Shown here one piece after another: positions 21,526 through 32,540 of a stretch of 64,000 nt of DNA. Position 1 is the stretch's first letter, and every line of letters begins with the position of its first letter. The DNA is from Pectinophora gossypiella (Eukaryota > Arthropoda > Insecta > Lepidoptera > Gelechiidae), in contig NC_065417.1 in NCBI RefSeq assembly GCF_024362695.1, forward strand, positions 5,945,001-6,009,000, given 5' to 3'. The notes under the pieces were generated by a model. It worked only from the letters and a program-made list of their open reading frames with translations, was not told the origin of the DNA and did not search any database. The position numbers and the translations under genes were made by a program.

Positions 21526-21853
21526 TATACAGCTAAGTCACATCCAAGGACGCAACCTTCAGATACTATGAACTCTTTTCAGACTAAAGCAAAGGCTTCC
21601 AACCCGCGCCGCGGTTCCGTCCCGCGGAATCTTTATTGAACCCAGCAATAACTTAGCTAACTTGGAAAACTTGGCGGCGGTAAATAAATAGAAAAAAGGC
21701 AGTATAATTGTATATTACTTTGTAAGTTTTTTTCACTAGTGCTGCATCTCGCCACAGAATCAAAGTACTCTCGGGTCCTGACAAAAGATTGAAAACCACT
21801 GGAGTGAATTAAGCCTTGTACATTAATGACGGAGCCTAAAATTTTAAAGTCGA
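21526..21853. repeat. Dispersed repeat G, copy 1
   Basis: Inverted, well-conserved match to 49650-49981 (TTGGAAAACTTGGCGGCGGT, AACCCGCGCCGCGGTTCCGT, AAACCACTGGAGTGAATTAA). In both places it directly joins the 3' end of SINE E through the same junction. Confidence 0.75.
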
Positions 21854-21930
21854 TGGAGATGGATGGAGGTAAACTAAGAGACTATGCCCACTTTAACACG
21901 ACAATCATCCGTCAACGTTGTGACAGTAAA

Positions 21931-21962
21931 ATTGAGAGAGATAGAGAGAGAGAGAGAGAGAG
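21931..21962. repeat. (AG)n microsatellite
   Basis: Imperfect then perfect AG repeat. Confidence 0.95.
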
Positions 21963-23397
21963 GGGGGTATTCGGTATACCTAAATAGATTGCCTGTGTTG
22001 AATATTAGTGTATCAGACATAAATTGCAAATTCTTTTGCAATTCTGTTCATACTTTTATCCTTAAACATGCATGGAAACTTCTCGAAGCTCCACACGAGA
22101 CGTCCATTTTCAAAATTGATCGTTACAAGTAAACTGCCAATGAGACTTCTTTACTGTAGGTATAAGAAACACTGTACGATCAAGTGTACGTCTATAAAAG
22201 GTAGAAATTGCAGTTCTTAAATTGTTACAATTAAAGCAAGTTTGTTGTTTTAGCGCTGTGAGTAGCCGGGTCAATAATCCGTTAAGCTTTTGTTCTACAT
22301 AGTCTATTACTATCTAACCTTGAGACACAAAATAAATAGTAGACATGCCAAAAGAAGGTCCGAGGATTGTATTATTCTTTTGTATTATATGATATCTTTC
22401 TCTCCTGTAAGTATATTTTTTTATGTAAAGCTTTTTATATTGTGAAGGATTGAGACTGTCACATCGCATAAACAAACTCAGCAACCAGAGACTTCTAGAA
22501 TGTCATCGTAAAATCTTCCTTTTAGCGGCATCCTTTACTGACGCATAGCTGCGTCCTTGATTTTCTTTACGAGAATGGTCAAGAAGATTCCACCCGAGAT
22601 TATTCGAGAAAAGAATTCTAGTACGAGACCATATGGTATTTAGGAGTGGGAAGAGCAAGGAAAGCCAGTTCAGTTTCTAAAACGATCGGAGCAAGAAGAA
22701 GTGAAAAAGGGAAAGTGAAGAAAATGTGGAAGTGAAATACAGTGTTCAAAGCAGTGTTAAGCACAGTGTTAAGCGCAGTATTAAGCGCAGTGTTAGTGCA
22801 GTGGTAGTATCGTGTTTCGTGCTGTGTTCGAGTGTCGCGAAATAAAGTAAAGTGACGGTGACAGGATTGAAGCCAATGGAATTCCATAATATTTGTTTAC
22901 CCCGGTGGGAAATAGGCGTAAGTTTATGTATCTATGTATAACATGAGGCACAAGTTGTCTAAATTCCATGGATAACATTGTTTAACTACAGCGAAATCGA
23001 CAAATATAAACAAACATTCACTAAACCTCCTTTAAAACCATTCGCTAAACGACTTTATATCAAATGTTTATTTCATACTTAGTTCCAAAAATAAATGATT
23101 ATACGAGAAAAATGACATCGCTAACGTGCTCAGAATGTCCCGCAAACTCGGTCAAAGGAAAATGATACGTAACGCCGCAGATTTAAAACCCACATCCATC
23201 AACTGGACGTGATCGCGTGAGTCGGTTAACTTTTCCTTTTGGAACAATAATGACACAATCTGGTTAAAGATAAACAGTGTGTTATACATTAAAGATACAA
23301 GTATGTGATGTGTTTATTTAAAAAATGAAGTTACATTTTTACCCGACACCGGCGGAGCAAAAAGGAGGGTTATTAAATTAACGAATCGCGCAGAGTC
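21963..23397. other. Mostly unassigned intron sequence
   Basis: 22749-22806 holds a short tandem repeat (GCGCAGTGTTAA-like, about 12 bp, five units). 22875-22930 is a scrap shared with 36105-36160 (CCCGGTGGGAAATAGGCGT). No gene seen. Confidence 0.45.
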
Positions 23398-23407
23398 TAT
23401 GTGACTT

Positions 23408-23732
23408 CTTCTTCTATCGTGTGGGTTGTGAGGTGGAGTACCAACCTCATCACCCCTGGTGTCAGGGTTACTATTGAGCCGCCAAAGGCCCCTAATATGG
23501 CTCATAGTAACGACTACTTATTTACATCAGTAAGTAATAACCGGGACCAACGGCTTAACGTGCCTTCCGAAGCACGGATCATCTTACTTTCGGACAATCT
23601 GGTGATCAGCCAGTAATGTCCTAACCAAACTAGGGACCACAAAGTATTTTTTGTGATATGTCCCCACCGGGAATCGAACCCGGGACCTCCGGATCGTGAG
23701 CTAACGCTCAACCACTGGACCACTGAGGTCGT
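23408..23732 (-). mobile_element. SINE family A, complete with target-site duplication
   Basis: 325 bp, minus strand, from CGACCTCAGTGGTCCAGTGG, through A and B boxes and core, to ACCCACACGATAGAAGAAGA. Flanked by TATGTGACTT at 23398-23407 and 23733-23742. Confidence 0.92.
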
Positions 23733-23797
23733 TATGTGACTTATACGTAATTATAAAGATTTGTATACAAATTCTTCACTGCTCTGGTGAACTGGTG

Positions 23798-23912
23798 TTA
23801 AAAGGCCACATCGAAGTAATTCATCTAAAAAAGCAAATTGCAATTTGACATTTGCGCATATAAAAGTACTTAAGTGCGCAATGCAAACAAACGTCAAACT
23901 ACTTTTTTAGAT
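23798..23912. mobile_element. MITE family 4, partial
   Basis: GGCCACATCGAAGTAATTCATC, TGCAATTTGACATTTGCGCA and its inverse TGCGCAATGCAAACAAACGTC. The right terminal repeat is missing. Complete relative at 49016-49170. Confidence 0.65.
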
Positions 23913-25080
23913 TTTATATATCTATTTATTTATAACACACTTATACACTATCATTACAGGTGATCCCCAATGCGATAGTGAAGAATATACACACACAGTA
24001 CAACATCTACATCCTATAACTAATAATAAACAATGATACCTTTATGAATTCACTCAGAGCACAGAGAAACACGTCCACTTCATTATTAATTACGTTAATA
24101 GTTCTGACAGCCCGAGTCAATGGTGCTTCGTTCAGCAAGTTGGTTCTCCCGCGCGCAGACGAATTACTGGATCAAAGACTAAAATGCCATAATCTAGAAA
24201 TAGAAGCCAGTCTCAAATTATCAAAAATCCTCTTCGGCCGCCATCGCAACCACGTTTCGTAACCAGTTGCAAAGGAAGAATTTTACTCCTTTGTTGGCAA
24301 CTAGTTGTGAATGAAGAATGTTGTCTTAATACGCAACCAGTTGCGTATATGTAATACATTCTCCATCACGGCAACTAAGTTTCGTAACCAGTTGCTAAAA
24401 AATCAATGTTTCGTAAAAAGTATCTCATTTCACTAAGTTGCTCATTCCGTATCACACAAGCGACCCTCTACCAGAAGGACATTCAACCTTACGAGGAGTA
24501 CAGGACATTATCGTTATTTTCATTTGTTTCAATCACATTCAGCTTCCCGGATGTTACGAGTATTTTCCTCAAATCTTGCGTAAACAAAACCCAGTTGTTT
24601 GCAATGTTTTTTTATCCATAATATATTATGTTCATTAATGTGCGAAGATGAAATATTTGGCCTTATTACGTAAACAACGTTTATTTTTTGTTCTTGTGCC
24701 GCCTAAGGCTGCGTTTCCATTGAAGCGGAGCTCTGCGGAAATGAGCGGAGATGTGCAGGAATCGACCAATCACCGTGAGAGAGAGAGAGTGACAGAGCGT
24801 CTTCGTTTTTCGCTCTCTCGAATGCTGTGATAAGTCAAATCCGCACATCTCCGCTCTTCTCCGCCCATCTTCGCGTCAGAAATCCGGCCTAACGTGTACG
24901 TGCGAGTGAAACATAGTCCACCCGCTGTCTCCCTTACTCCTCAGCCATTTAACACTAAAGTAAGACCCAGAGGGAGTCAGGTCGGCGCCTGATACGAATT
25001 GATGCGAGGCGGGGTGCATGGATAGTTAATACAAAGTTGCAATAAGACATAACATAAATAGCCTATATACGTACATACAT
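23913..25080. other. Mostly unassigned intron sequence
   Basis: 24044-24262 is a 72-codon frame whose start looks like a signal peptide (LLITLIVLTARVNGASF); no homology recognised and chance is likely. 24235-24415 repeats GTAACCAGTTGC several times. 24700-24890 is an imperfect fold-back around GCGGAGATGTGC. Confidence 0.35.
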
Positions 25081-25407
25081 ACATAAACAGCCTATATTAG
25101 TCCTAATGCTGCGCACAGGCCTCCCCTCAATCAACCGGAGGGGCATTGGAGCATACGCCATCACACTGCTAAACTGCGGGTTGGTAGATGTATTTTTTAC
25201 GGCTAATAGCCAGGACCAACGGCTTAACATACTCGCATGCACGGAATCATCTTACTTTTTCGGACAATCAGGTGATTCAAGCCTCCAATATCCTTATCAA
25301 ACAAAAGACAGTCTCGCAGTAATTTTGACAATGTCGCCATCGGGAATCGAACCCGGACCTCCAGATCGTGAGCCTAACGCTCTAACCACTAGACCACGGA
25401 GGCTATT
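25081..25407 (-). mobile_element. SINE family B, near full length
   Basis: Minus strand: head CCTCCGTGGTCTAGTGGTTA, B box GGGTTCGATTCCC, core weakened (ATGCGAGTATGTTAAGCCGT), tail GGCCTGTGCGCAGCATTAGG. Confidence 0.85.
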
Positions 25408-25589
25408 AATAGCCTACATTAACAATTACAATAATTAGTAGGGACAACAGTACGAATAACAGAGGATAATATTTAAAAGGTTGCGACGAAGGATTAACCC
25501 CACGACCATACATTATTCAGAGCCAAGCGATTACGAATGGAGTAAACAATGCAATTTTCTGTTATTACCACAGATTTTCTTAACCGTTC

Positions 25590-25895
25590 TGTCGACAATA
25601 ATTGAGCCGTGTACTAGGTTTAAGATAAATTATGAAACTCTGATTACAAATAAACACAGATCTAAAACTAATAAACATTTTTTTTTTAACTTTTTGTGAA
25701 TTTTAATCAAGAAAATACGTAATAATAAGTAGGATATTTTACTACGTTTTCTATGACGTCACAGTGTGTTTTTTTTTCATATACTTACTTGGTTCATGGT
25801 TCAAGAACCATTGATTAGGCTACAGAAAAAAAAAATACTTACTTAAATTCCATAGTAATTTCGTGTAGTAACTGATTTGACTAGTTGGAAACTAG
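25590..25895. repeat. Dispersed repeat K, copy
   Basis: Contains AAGATAAATTATGAAACTCTG, GTTTTCTATGACGTCACAGTG, TAGTAATTTCGTGTAGTAAC. See 14040-14275. Confidence 0.5.
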
Positions 25896-26431
25896 TTGAA
25901 AATTACAATTAAATTTAAATATTTTTTAAATTGATTTTATATATGGGTTTAGTTACCTTATAATTTATCGATAGGTATACCTTATCATCATCATCAGGTT
26001 AAATACTTTATATAAGATATATTTAGCGGATTAGCTGAACTAATCAAATAATTATGTACCCGAGTAATTGACCAAAAACACTAAATTTTAATATAGTTTC
26101 AGCAGTACTCTAAAATTAATAAAATTATAGTGACTTTGCGTGACAAAAAACGAAAAAAAAGAAATGTCAATAGTGTAATAATATCGTAGCGGCGTAGCCA
26201 TCCGGCTCCGAATGCCTACGGCGTAGCGCGTGCCAAAGGCCTCGCACCGCAGTCAAACCGGAGCGGTGCAGTCGCATGCAGTTATGTCTACACCTACAGC
26301 ACGTGCAAATGTAATCCGATTACCTCACCTTGCGTCGTTTTACTTCATGTCTGCGGTAACACTTTTTTATATCAGTTCGAAAATTAAAAATATTAATAAA
26401 ATAGGTATCTTTCTCTTAATTTGTGTTTAAA
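25896..26431. other. Unassigned intron sequence
   Basis: 26190-26310 is locally GC-rich; no repeat or gene recognised. Confidence 0.45.
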
Positions 26432-26971
26432 TCTAAATATATAAAAGGAGAAACTGACTGACTGACATATCAACGCACAGCCTAAACGGCTAAACGTAGG
26501 CACTTGAAATTTGGAAGGGACGTAGCTTAGGTACCGTGGAGGTGCACTAAGAAAGGAATTTCCGAAATTCCCACGGGAACGGGAATTAGCGGGAAAATCC
26601 TTTTGTATGAAAAATCTAAACCGCTTAAGTAAGACGCTTGAAATTTGGCATGCAGGTACCTTAGTAAACTTAAAGCTTAGTTGCAACAGAATATTGCGAA
26701 ATTCCCAAGGGTACGGGAGTTAGCGGGAAAAAACATTTGTATGAAAAAATCTAAACCGCCTAAGATACGAGTAAATGTTTTCAATCTAGCATGCATGCAT
26801 AAATTAGTAAATATAAACTTTAGTTACGGCTGTGTGTTTTGAAAAATGGGAGTTAGCATGAAAAAAATGTTGTTGCATAAGTTAGATGCTTGAAATTTAA
26901 CATGCACTCCCACACACACAAAGACCTCTCTTTTATAACTCCACGCGGACGAAGTCGCGGGCAAAAGCTAG
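26432..26971 (+). mobile_element. Non-autonomous Helitron, complete (540 bp)
   Basis: Begins TC (TCTAAATATATAAAAGGAGA) and ends CTAG after a GC-rich hairpin (CGCGGACGAAGTCGCG, 26944-26959) about 10 bp from the terminus. Inserted between A (26431) and T (26972). These are the defining Helitron features. The interior repeats TGAAATTTGGCATGCAGGTACC-like segments (words TTGAAATTTGG, GGTACC, GGGAATTAGCGGGAAAA) but has no coding frame, so it depends on an autonomous relative. Confidence 0.85.
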
Positions 26972-27496
26972 TAGTATATTTATGTCTAATTACGTTTTAA
27001 ACACAAAATCTTGTAAATTCAGTTAATTTAGTACCTAACACTTAAAAGTTAGCTCACAATGTTCGGTCAACAAAATCGTCCGTTTCGCAGTTACGATGGC
27101 AATAGTCATTCAAGAACAAAGAAGATTATGTCGAGATTACGATCTTAATCCGCGAGATACGGAGCTTTACTCAATTGTACTGAAGAAGGAGCTATTTTGA
27201 ATATTTATGACAGCTACAAACGGACGAATTAACGCACCAACTCCTTTATTTGAAATGGCGTTATTTAAACAGCTCCAACACGAGTAGCGTGATTTTGACA
27301 AAGTAATATATATTTATTTATTTTATTTTTTATTTTACTTATTTGGGAAATTTACAGCGTCTTAATAGTATTAATAAAACTTAAGTATATAAATTGGAAG
27401 GCCATTACAAACTTCCACATACAATTATAAATGTAAACAGTTTTAGCAGAGAACGGAAGATGCGCCGTATATCGATGCATCAGTATACATAAATTA
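26972..27496. other. Unassigned intron sequence
   Basis: No repeat or gene recognised. Confidence 0.45.
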
Positions 27497-27530
27497 TGTG
27501 TGTGTGTGTGTTTGTGCGTGCGTGCGTGCT

Positions 27531-27602
<72 letters not shown>

Positions 27603-27644
27603 TGTGTGTGTACGTGTGCGTGTGCGTGTGCGTGTGTGTGTGTG
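27497..27644. repeat. (GT)n microsatellite with interruptions
   Basis: About 148 bp of GT with GTGC and GTAC interruptions. The Cys-Val frame across it is an artefact. Confidence 0.97.
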
Positions 27645-28079
27645 AAAGACAGTGATCACCCCAGCCCTCCGATTAGTTATCTTGGGATCGGATGTAAAGA
27701 GTCCACTGGATGATCGCTGCAGTTCGTGTGAATGCGTGTGTGTTAGGTGTTTTGAGTGGATTCTGTAATATGCTTACTTAAACCATGTTTGAAGGAAATT
27801 TTAGATAAAAAAAAGGGGTCACAATCCCTGAAAGTTTTATTGTAGGTACGGGAAACGCGGGTTATGACAGAATTTTTTGCGTAGTTGGTTTTGTGGGCAG
27901 GTGTATGGATCATATCAGTATGACGTGTGCGTTTTTTGGGGGTGTTAAAAGATACATTGGTGACAAGGAGGGGACAGTCAATATTAGAATTAAGTAGGTC
28001 ATACAGAAATAACATGTCCAGCATGCCACGGCATGCATTAATTATAATAATATATATGTATATTAATAATTAATAAGAC

Positions 28080-28262
28080 ACAACGAATCTACAAGGGAAG
28101 CTACAAGGAAAGAGAGGGCGGGGAAGACCAAAAAGAGCTTAAATGGAACAGATTAAAGAGAAGGCGAAAGTCGTGTCTTATTAGGAAGTGAATTGGCCTT
28201 TGATAGACAAGAATGGAGAATGCTACACCGAGAAGAGCGTGGCTCTAAAACTAGTGATGAAT
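28080..28262 (+). mobile_element. RTE-type LINE C-terminal/3' fragment
   Basis: Frame relic with GERAGKTKKSLNGTD-like and EWRMLHREERGS segments: the end of an RTE-type reverse transcriptase, with a stop inside. Directly followed by MITE 2. Confidence 0.65.
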
Positions 28263-28265
28263 ATA

Positions 28266-28482
28266 CAGGGTATTAGTGACATCGTAACGAATACTGAGGG
28301 GGATGATTCAGACCATGATTCTGATTTAATATCAAGTGGAATTATCCGTCGCATTTTTTTTAGTTTTTTAAAATTATTTTCAGTTCTATAATTTTGCGAT
28401 GGAAAGTGCCATTTGATATCAGCTTAGAATCATGATTTGAATCATCCCTTAAGGTTTTCGTTGCGATGCTACTAACACCCTG
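28266..28482. mobile_element. MITE family 2, complete (217 bp, TA target site)
   Basis: Palindromic: left CAGGGTATTAGTGACATCGTAACGA mirrors the right end TCGTTGCGATGCTACTAACACCCTG. Flanked by TA (28264-28265, 28483-28484), so Tc1/mariner-type. Confidence 0.82.
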
Positions 28483-28561
28483 TATATTATACAACTTCAT
28501 TAATATATCCTCCTGGAGAAAATATCATAATTAAACTATGTTTACTATAAAATACATTAAG

Positions 28562-28611
28562 AATGAATGTTTTTAAATTGTTAATTAAATTGTTATTTAA
28601 AAACATTCATT
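28562..28611. repeat. Short perfect hairpin
   Basis: 15-bp arms AATGAATGTTTTTAA (28562-28576) and its exact complement (28597-28611) with a 20-nt AT loop. Confidence 0.85.
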
Positions 28612-28770
28612 AATTAGGCCTGTTGTCCTAACCATAGTCTTAAGACAGAATAAAACTACAATACGCATAGCCGACCGAGTGCGAGCTTGAAGCGGGCTCG
28701 ATTATCGATGAAAGCACACACAGCTGATTATGGATTTTTGAACTGCCAGACGTGTTATCTACGTAACTCT

Positions 28771-28885
28771 GGGGGGTTAAAAATGCCACATCAAAGCATT
28801 TCTTTGCATTGCGCACTTACTTTTATATGCGCAAATGTCAAATTGCAATATTGCTTTTTTAAATGAATTGCTTCGATGTGGTCGC
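28771..28885. mobile_element. MITE family 4, partial
   Basis: GGGGGGTTAAAAATGCCACATC at the left, TGCGCAAATGTCAAATTGCA and GAATTGCTTCGATGTGG at the right. Part of the left arm is missing. Confidence 0.65.
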
Positions 28886-29344
28886 GAAGAAGTTCGAAAT
28901 AGTCGCTAGTGTGGGGGGGTCTCATAGCCAGGTAACTTATGGCTTTGCTGATCCTAAAGCATGAGTTAACGTCGATGAGTGTTTACGTTATGTAAGTCCT
29001 CTATATTATACTCTAGAACGTTCTCACAGAATACGAGAATAAGCTCGGTGTTGCCATGAAATGGGCTGTCATCTGCAAACTACAGCTGTCATTGTAAACT
29101 GTTCGCTTAATAAAACTGTCTAGTGGATGATAATAATGGTTGTGACATCTCCGAGCCAATTTAATTATGTAGTCTATTCAGAACAGCATCACCCATCTAT
29201 ATCACTTTCATTACATGGTCCACAGATCTTTGGGACTGATCATATAATCGGCTCACTGATGTGCCGTTCCCGGGGATAAGCCCAAAGTGGGAATGTTCCC
29301 GTTGTATAAACACTTTAATAGTTAACTCTTTCTCTCTCTCTCTT
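28886..29344. other. Unassigned intron sequence
   Basis: No gene seen; ends in a (TC)n-like run at 29328-29344. Confidence 0.4.
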
Positions 29345-29430
29345 TATTTAAGAGCTGCGCTCTTGTCGGTGGATTAATCGCCATTACTCCATAGACAGGG
29401 CGTGTAGAAACTCTGTGGGTGGAATTCTTT
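29345..29430 (-). mobile_element. RTE-type LINE 3' scrap
   Basis: AAGAGCTGCGCTCTTGTCGG on the plus strand is the inverse of the RTE 3' end seen at 59270-59320. Confidence 0.55.
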
Positions 29431-29575
29431 CATTTTTTTCAAATTTTTCCTTCTTGTACTTTAATCCTATTTGCCTAAAGGTTAGGTAATAACGCGCTTT
29501 TTGCATTACTTTTGCGCCTTTTTGCTGTTGGGAATGTTCTTAAAGTAAGAATATTCCCAAGAATGCTTATTTTCC

Positions 29576-29716
29576 GCGGCTATACAGGTTGTGAGAAGCT
29601 GCAGTAGTTTTAGGCGGATGAGACGTTTATTATGTAAAAATTGACTATTCAAAGTGTAACTATGTTACCTACTGAATAAAGATATTTTTTTTTTAATTTG
29701 AATTTAATTTGAATGG
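29576..29716 (+). mobile_element. LINE 3' tail, 'TTTGAA' type
   Basis: GGCTATACAGGTTGTGAGAA to CTGAATAAAGATATTTTTTT and an AATTTGAATTT tail. Close to 18640-18776. Confidence 0.65.
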
Positions 29717-30209
29717 CACATCACTGAGTCGGCTTGTTTATTAGTGTTTATGTTAAGTATGTTTTGGGGCGAAAATTTTACTATATCGGAAGTAGACCTG
29801 GGGAAATCTAGAGGCTAGTATAGCACCATAGGCACCTACAAGAGTTTTTTATATTTTTCCACACATACAATAGTCTATACAGCGTGGGAGACTTAGCAAA
29901 CTGACGTATCTGCAATTTTTCACTATTTTTAATTAATTTGTGTCTTATTGACAATTGCAAAAGGTGCAAATCAGATTTGGCAAAAAATTCAGATACGCGA
30001 CTTCAGCGAAGATATGTCACACAGTTGTTCATGGGTCTCCCACTCTATCAATCGAAAATATTGATTGATAAAGTGGAAAATTTGGTTGTAAAGATTTTAT
30101 AATAATATTTAAAAACTAGTCGTTAAAGTCCTATTTAACCATTAACGCAAAAAACAGCGTGCTAAGATAGAATCTCCAAAACACTTGAAGAAATAATGTT
30201 ACCACTTAC
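29717..30209. other. Left flank of exon 1 (intron 1 start)
   Basis: No repeat or gene recognised. Confidence 0.45.
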
Positions 30210-30320
30210 TTCAATAGGGTTGCAACTCGCCGGCAAGCAGCTGGCCAGTACCACAAGCACAGCGAGGCTCTGCCTGCAGGCTCGCCGGCTCAGATTCACT
30301 CCGTGCTTTAGTGACGTCAT
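30210..30320 (-). CDS. Nhe2: Na+/H+ exchanger (NHE, SLC9-type), coding exon 1: signal peptide
   Basis: First coding exon of the exchanger, 37 codons read right to left. The ATG is at 30318-30320 with A at -3 (GAGAAG-ATG). The frame stays open further upstream but only from a TTG, so this ATG is chosen. The peptide has a basic start (NLSRRACRQ) followed by a hydrophobic core (SLAVLVVLASCLPASC), a credible cleavable signal peptide ending near ASC. The exon closes on a full codon (GAA) followed by a perfect donor GTAAGT (30204-30209). Phase 0 matches the acceptor of the next exon at 14687. The signal peptide alone is not diagnostic; assignment to the exchanger rests on frame, phase and order. 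No clear promoter or transcription start is visible to its right. Symbol is by family resemblance. Confidence 0.72.
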
Positions 30321-30955
30321 CTTCTCATATGCTCTCACTTCAAACCTCAAACACTCACTTCATATTGTCGCATTGTTTATCGTTATTTATTTACACTGCC
30401 GTTATTCTATCACAAAGTAACACTGCAAGGTTTGGAAGGTTAGCACCATTCGCGACGCTGATAAAATGCACATTAAACCACAATAATATACGATGAAATT
30501 GAGTGAATGTTTGGCATTGCGTATCTAATGAGAAATGTTTGGCGGAAAAATAGTACCTACTTATACCGCGTGGCACACACAACGACGGCAAATGCTGCAA
30601 TTTACGTTATAAATTAAGTACTTAAGTATTTACGAAGCAAGCGAAGCGTCCACTGATGGTTTTAACGCTATAGTACGGAAGCGACTGGCATCCCTGTTAG
30701 GTCGATTGAGGGGCGGTACCAACAGCCTCCTGGAACCCATTGTTGATAGGTGGGATAGTCCTATTGTGGGTTTTTGGGTGAAGATGCATGTGTGCTCAAG
30801 ATATGTTACGAGGAGGATGCTGTTGTAAATAATAGCAAATTGGCAGTTCCTATGTATGTGTAATGTGTGTGTAGGATAGGTACTAACATAGTTTAAGTTC
30901 ACATTGTTACTAACAAATATGGATTTAGATCTGAAATAAAAATAATTCATTCGTT
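30321..30955. other. Exchanger 5' flank
   Basis: Must hold the 5' UTR and perhaps the promoter (read leftwards). I see no TATA box or initiator I would trust. Confidence 0.35.
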
Positions 30956-30959
30956 CATT

Positions 30960-31130
30960 CATTTACTTAGGAAAGGGAGTGGAATTCTTTGCCGTCTTCT
31001 ATATTTCCGAATGCATATAAGAAGTTCAAGGCCAGAGTGAACAGGCACCTACTGGGCCAGTTCGCTCCATCTTAGGCCTCGTCAATGCCTTCGGGCAAGT
31101 CTGGGGCCAAGAGCAAACCCATCAAAGGTA
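30960..31130 (+). pseudogene. LINE reverse transcriptase C-terminal scrap, type 2
   Basis: Frame relic WNSLPSSIFPNAYKKFKARV then NRHLLGQFAPS and stop: the end of a non-LTR reverse transcriptase of a group different from 5320. An inverted copy is at 36409-36545. Confidence 0.6.
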
Positions 31131-31319
31131 AAAAATATTTTCTGCCACAAAGCTTAATTCAATGTGTATAGTCGCTTCATAGCGTAGCGCCATTTTGAAA
31201 AATCACATTCCGATTTGATTTTTGTTAACGAAACCTCACAACAGATTAGATTGGAACTGGTATGTAGTTTACCTGGAGATCAAAGTAAGTAGTATGTTTA
31301 TTTCGAGGTATTGTAGAAT

Positions 31320-31440
31320 AAACATACATACATACATAAACTCACGCCCGTAATCCCTAATGGGGTGGGCAGAGCCACAAGTAATCAAAGACAACTTGCA
31401 GCCACTGTTGATACGAATTCCAAAGATGGATTGTAGAATA
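31320..31440. repeat. Dispersed repeat N, copy 1
   Basis: CATACATAAACTCACGCCCG, TAATGGGGTGGGCAGAGCCA, AACTTGCAGCCACTGTTGAT. Same segment at 50885-51000. Confidence 0.65.
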
Positions 31441-31729
31441 AAATTACATCAAAATGTGATTTTTTCAAAAAGGCGCTACCATTTAAGGCACAGATCTCAG
31501 TTTTCGCTTTCACAGTTACCTACAAGGGAACGATGTACTAAATACTGCATAAAACCCACACTTCGTTTTTTTTATAATCATAACCTCATTACACAAGTAC
31601 CTATCAAACCGCAAACAAACTCTACATATCTCTATTTTAATCACTTTCTAGACGATTCCTTACAAAAAGAAAAAAATAACAACTGTATAAAGTGTTATTT
31701 AATGAAATATGATATTTTTTTATCATTAC

Positions 31730-32042
31730 ATCTCTAGCATTATCCCGTTTTTAACAGGGTCCGCTTACCTAACCGGTCAGAAGATTTGACAGGTCTTGTT
31801 TTTTACAGAAGCGACTGCCTGTCTGACCTTCTAACACGCGAAGGGAAACCACATACCTCCAAAAATGCATTTCTCGGGAATGTGGGTTTCTTCACTTCAC
31901 CGCTGAGCACGTGATAATAATTTATAATCCAAACGTGAATTCGTAAACAAATTCGACAATTTGGTTTAGGCTTGTGCTGGATTCGAATCTACGACCTCAA
32001 ACTGAGAGGCAAGCGTTCTACCAACTGGAGTACCACGGCTTT
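31730..32042 (-). mobile_element. SINE family E, near full length
   Basis: Minus strand: head TACTCCAGTTGGTAGAACGC, B box GATTCGAATCC, body with CACGTGCTCAGCGGTGAAG, and end AACGGGATAATGCTAGAGATG. Confidence 0.85.
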
Positions 32043-32249
32043 TTATGATATTCTTAAGTCAGTAAATAAAAAGGCCTTATCAAGTTGATGTGAAATTAAA
32101 ACATTCCACTATATTAGGCAGCGCAGCGGAGAAAACTATTCAAGCTCATTTGTCTTGATAAATGGGTTCTTTCATATTCAGTGGTGGATTAAGTCAGGGT
32201 TATCAACAGGATGATTCTTGAGAAACTTTTTCGTTGTTCGTTGTTTTTC

Positions 32250-32385
32250 CTCACCTTAAATGGTTGTCTGGAAGAAATCGCTTTAAGCGATAAGGCCGCC
32301 ATTTGCCATGTACTTAGTTAAGTATTTCTGTTTTTTTTTTTGGTGCAATAAAGTGTATTTGTATTGTATTGTCACTTAAACTGTG
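32250..32385 (+). mobile_element. LINE 3' tail, 'GGCCGCC' type
   Basis: GGTTGTCTGGAAGAAATCGC, hairpin GCTTTAAGCGATAAGGCCGCC, then GGTGCAATAAAGTGTATTTG and (TATTG)n. Confidence 0.7.
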
Positions 32386-32540
32386 ATTGTATTCTGATAC
32401 TTTGTAAATCTTATCTCTGTAGAGTTCCTACGAAGTAGTACTTAGTTTGAAATGCCTATAGAAATGCCTATATAAACGCGAAATAAACTTGGTATAAAAT
32501 AAATATAATTTCGTGTTGTTTAGCATAGAATACACATACA

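Noticed and set aside
24044..24262. 72-codon frame with a signal-peptide-like start
   Set aside because: Short, no recognised homology, no visible splice or polyadenylation context; kept only as a remark.
27498..27713. Frame of alternating Cys and Val
   Set aside because: Translation of the (GT)n microsatellite.
30321..30350. Extending exchanger exon 1 to 30350
   Set aside because: The codon there is TTG on the minus strand; the ATG at 30318-30320 has a good context and gives a clean signal peptide.
31360..31737. 125-codon plus-strand frame
   Set aside because: Begins inside dispersed repeat N and runs through unassigned AT-rich sequence; no domain recognised.
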